Origin: Serratia silvae
Lineage (GTDB): Bacteria > Pseudomonadota > Gammaproteobacteria > Enterobacterales > Enterobacteriaceae
DNA: 64,000 nt
Direction of reading: 5' to 3'
NCBI RefSeq assembly: GCF_023282985.1
Contig: NZ_JAGQDC010000001.1
Span: 248,001-312,000, forward strand
In this document: positions 62,970 through 64,000 of the stretch, piece after piece
Numbering within the stretch: position 1 is the stretch's first letter
How the letters are laid out: each line of letters opens with the position of its first letter
Position numbers and translations under genes: made by a program
Notes under the pieces: generated by a model
Told to the model about the DNA's origin: nothing
What the model saw: the letters and a program-made list of their open reading frames with translations, nothing else
Databases searched by the model: none

Positions 62970-63764
62970 ATGATCCAATCAACGCCACTGCAACGCCTGC
63001 TGACCATTATGAAAACCCTGCGCGATCCGCAGGTGGGTTGCCCGTGGGATCGTAAGCAGACCTTCGCCACCATCGCGCCTTACACCCTGGAAGAAACCTA
63101 CGAAGTGTTGGACGCCATTGAGCGTCAGGACCATGCCGATCTGCGTGATGAACTAGGCGATCTGCTGTTCCAGGTGGTGTTTTACGCCCAGATGGGGCAG
63201 GAGCAGGGGCTGTTTGACTTCGATCAGGTGTGCAACGCCATCAGCGACAAGCTGGAACGCCGTCACCCGCATATCTTCGGTGAGGCTGAGGCAGCAGACA
63301 GCGCAGCGGTTTCCGCCCGCTGGGAGCAGTTGAAGGCCGGCGAGCGGGCTGAGAAAGCGCTGCACTCGGCCTTGGATGATATTCCCAACGCCTTACCGGC
63401 GTTGATGAAGGCCCATAAGATCCAGAAGCGCTGTGCCGCAGTCGGCTTCGACTGGAATACCTTGGGGCCGGTCGTGGGCAAAGTGTACGAAGAGCTGGAT
63501 GAAGTGATGCACGAAGCCCAGCAGGCGGTGGTGGATGAGCAGAAGCTGGAAGAAGAGATTGGCGATCTGCTGTTTGCCACGGTCAATCTTTCCCGCCATC
63601 TTGGGCATAAAGCGGAAAAGGCGTTGCAGGTGGCCAACCGCAAGTTTGAGCGCCGCTTCCGCCAGGTGGAGGAAATCGTGCAGCAGCGTGGTCTGACCAT
63701 GCAGGAAGCCACGCTGGAGCAGATGGAAGAAGCCTGGCAACAGGTAAAAAGCCTGGAAAACTAA
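62970..63764 (+). CDS. mazG: nucleoside triphosphate pyrophosphohydrolase MazG
   Basis: Hydrolyses (d)NTPs to NMP and pyrophosphate; in E. coli also limits ppGpp-linked death. 264 residues (263 in E. coli). Two MazG domains: CPWDRKQTFATIAPYTLEETYEVLDAIE...LRDELGDLLFQVVFYAQM and KVYEELDEVMHEAQ...LEEEIGDLLFATVNLSRHLG, with EExxE/ExxD metal motifs. Separated from relA by the repeat at 62849-62914. The start MIQSTPLQRLLTIMKTLRDPQVGCPWD fits the family. Confidence 0.95.
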   Translation: MIQSTPLQRLLTIMKTLRDPQVGCPWDRKQTFATIAPYTLEETYEVLDAIERQDHADLRDELGDLLFQVVFYAQMGQEQGLFDFDQVCNAISDKLERRHPHIFGEAEAADSAAVSARWEQLKAGERAEKALHSALDDIPNALPALMKAHKIQKRCAAVGFDWNTLGPVVGKVYEELDEVMHEAQQAVVDEQKLEEEIGDLLFATVNLSRHLGHKAEKALQVANRKFERRFRQVEEIVQQRGLTMQEATLEQMEEAWQQVKSLEN

Positions 63765-64000
63765 TTGCCAATGCCGTTGTCCTAACTGTGTCGCTTGTTT
63801 GATCGGCGACAATATTCGCACTAGCTGAAACGGTTAAGCTCAGGGTTGTGGATTGCTGAATCTGGTTTAACCGGCAGAAAAGGCCAACAAACTGAAATCT
63901 AAGGTGTTTTATTGCATCGAAAGTCGGTTTGAACGTGGTTTTTTATGCTAACTCATTGTTTCTAAACGGCTCTAAAACCGGGGCCGAACGATTAAACCGA
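63765..64000. other. non-coding region after mazG
   Basis: 236 bp, no gene recognised. A weak inverted repeat TGTCGC/GCGACA (about 63788-63810) follows mazG. In related genomes pyrG comes next, so the right part may be its upstream region; pyrG itself is not in the window. Confidence 0.4.

Overview
The window is a stretch of chromosome from a member of the Enterobacterales. Protein sequences and gene order fit the Yersiniaceae, most probably Serratia or a close relative. The genus is inferred from residue-level similarity to Escherichia and Yersinia proteins recalled from memory, not from a search. Genes are dense, housekeeping codon use is fairly GC-rich, and there is no rRNA, tRNA, CRISPR array, prophage or recognisable transposase gene.

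Layout. 1-1254: 3' part of a long-chain acyl-CoA ligase. 1690-3902: ilvIH (branched-chain amino acid synthesis). 4173-5648: cra, convergent with alaE. 6544-23350: the complete division and cell wall (dcw) cluster mraZ-rsmH-ftsL-ftsI-murE-murF-mraY-murD-ftsW-murG-murC-ddlB-ftsQ-ftsA-ftsZ, all on +, mostly with overlapping or touching genes. 23454-28755: lpxC, a DUF721/DciA-like gene on -, then secM-secA-mutT. 28863-30669 (-): coaE-zapD-yacG. 31032-32075: guaC. 32137-35216 (-): ppdD-hofB-hofC. 35434-36987 (-): a low-GC three-gene insert headed by an orphan Hcp gene. 37296-39145: nadC (-) and ampE (+), with ampD missing from between them. 39183-49734: hemL, clcA, erpA, a small secreted protein, yadS-btuF-mtn, dgt, degP and cdaR. 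49970-56404: garD (-), then gudP-gudD-garL-garR (+), a sugar-diacid catabolic set beside its activator cdaR. 56468-63764: barA (-), rlmD, relA and mazG. The end is non-coding DNA that would precede pyrG.

How the genes work together. The dcw block makes lipid II from UDP-sugar precursors (murC, murD, murE, murF, ddlB, mraY, murG) and builds the divisome that uses it (ftsL, ftsI, ftsW, ftsQ, ftsA, ftsZ). LpxC, SecM/SecA and ZapD follow as envelope and division neighbours. GarD and GudD dehydrate galactarate and glucarate to a common keto-acid, GarL cleaves it and GarR reduces the tartronate semialdehyde, with import by GudP. A 13-base motif and CRP-like sites are shared between the cdaR upstream region and the garD/gudP divergent region.

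Main points of interest: the orphan Hcp operon with a candidate effector and immunity protein; the shared putative CdaR operator; a family of hairpin-forming repeats with ATACCC/GGGTAT ends, one related segment of which supplies the end of yacG and one copy of which lies in the guaC leader; a DciA-like gene between lpxC and secM; a divergent SecM arrest peptide; and the absence of ampD from its usual place.
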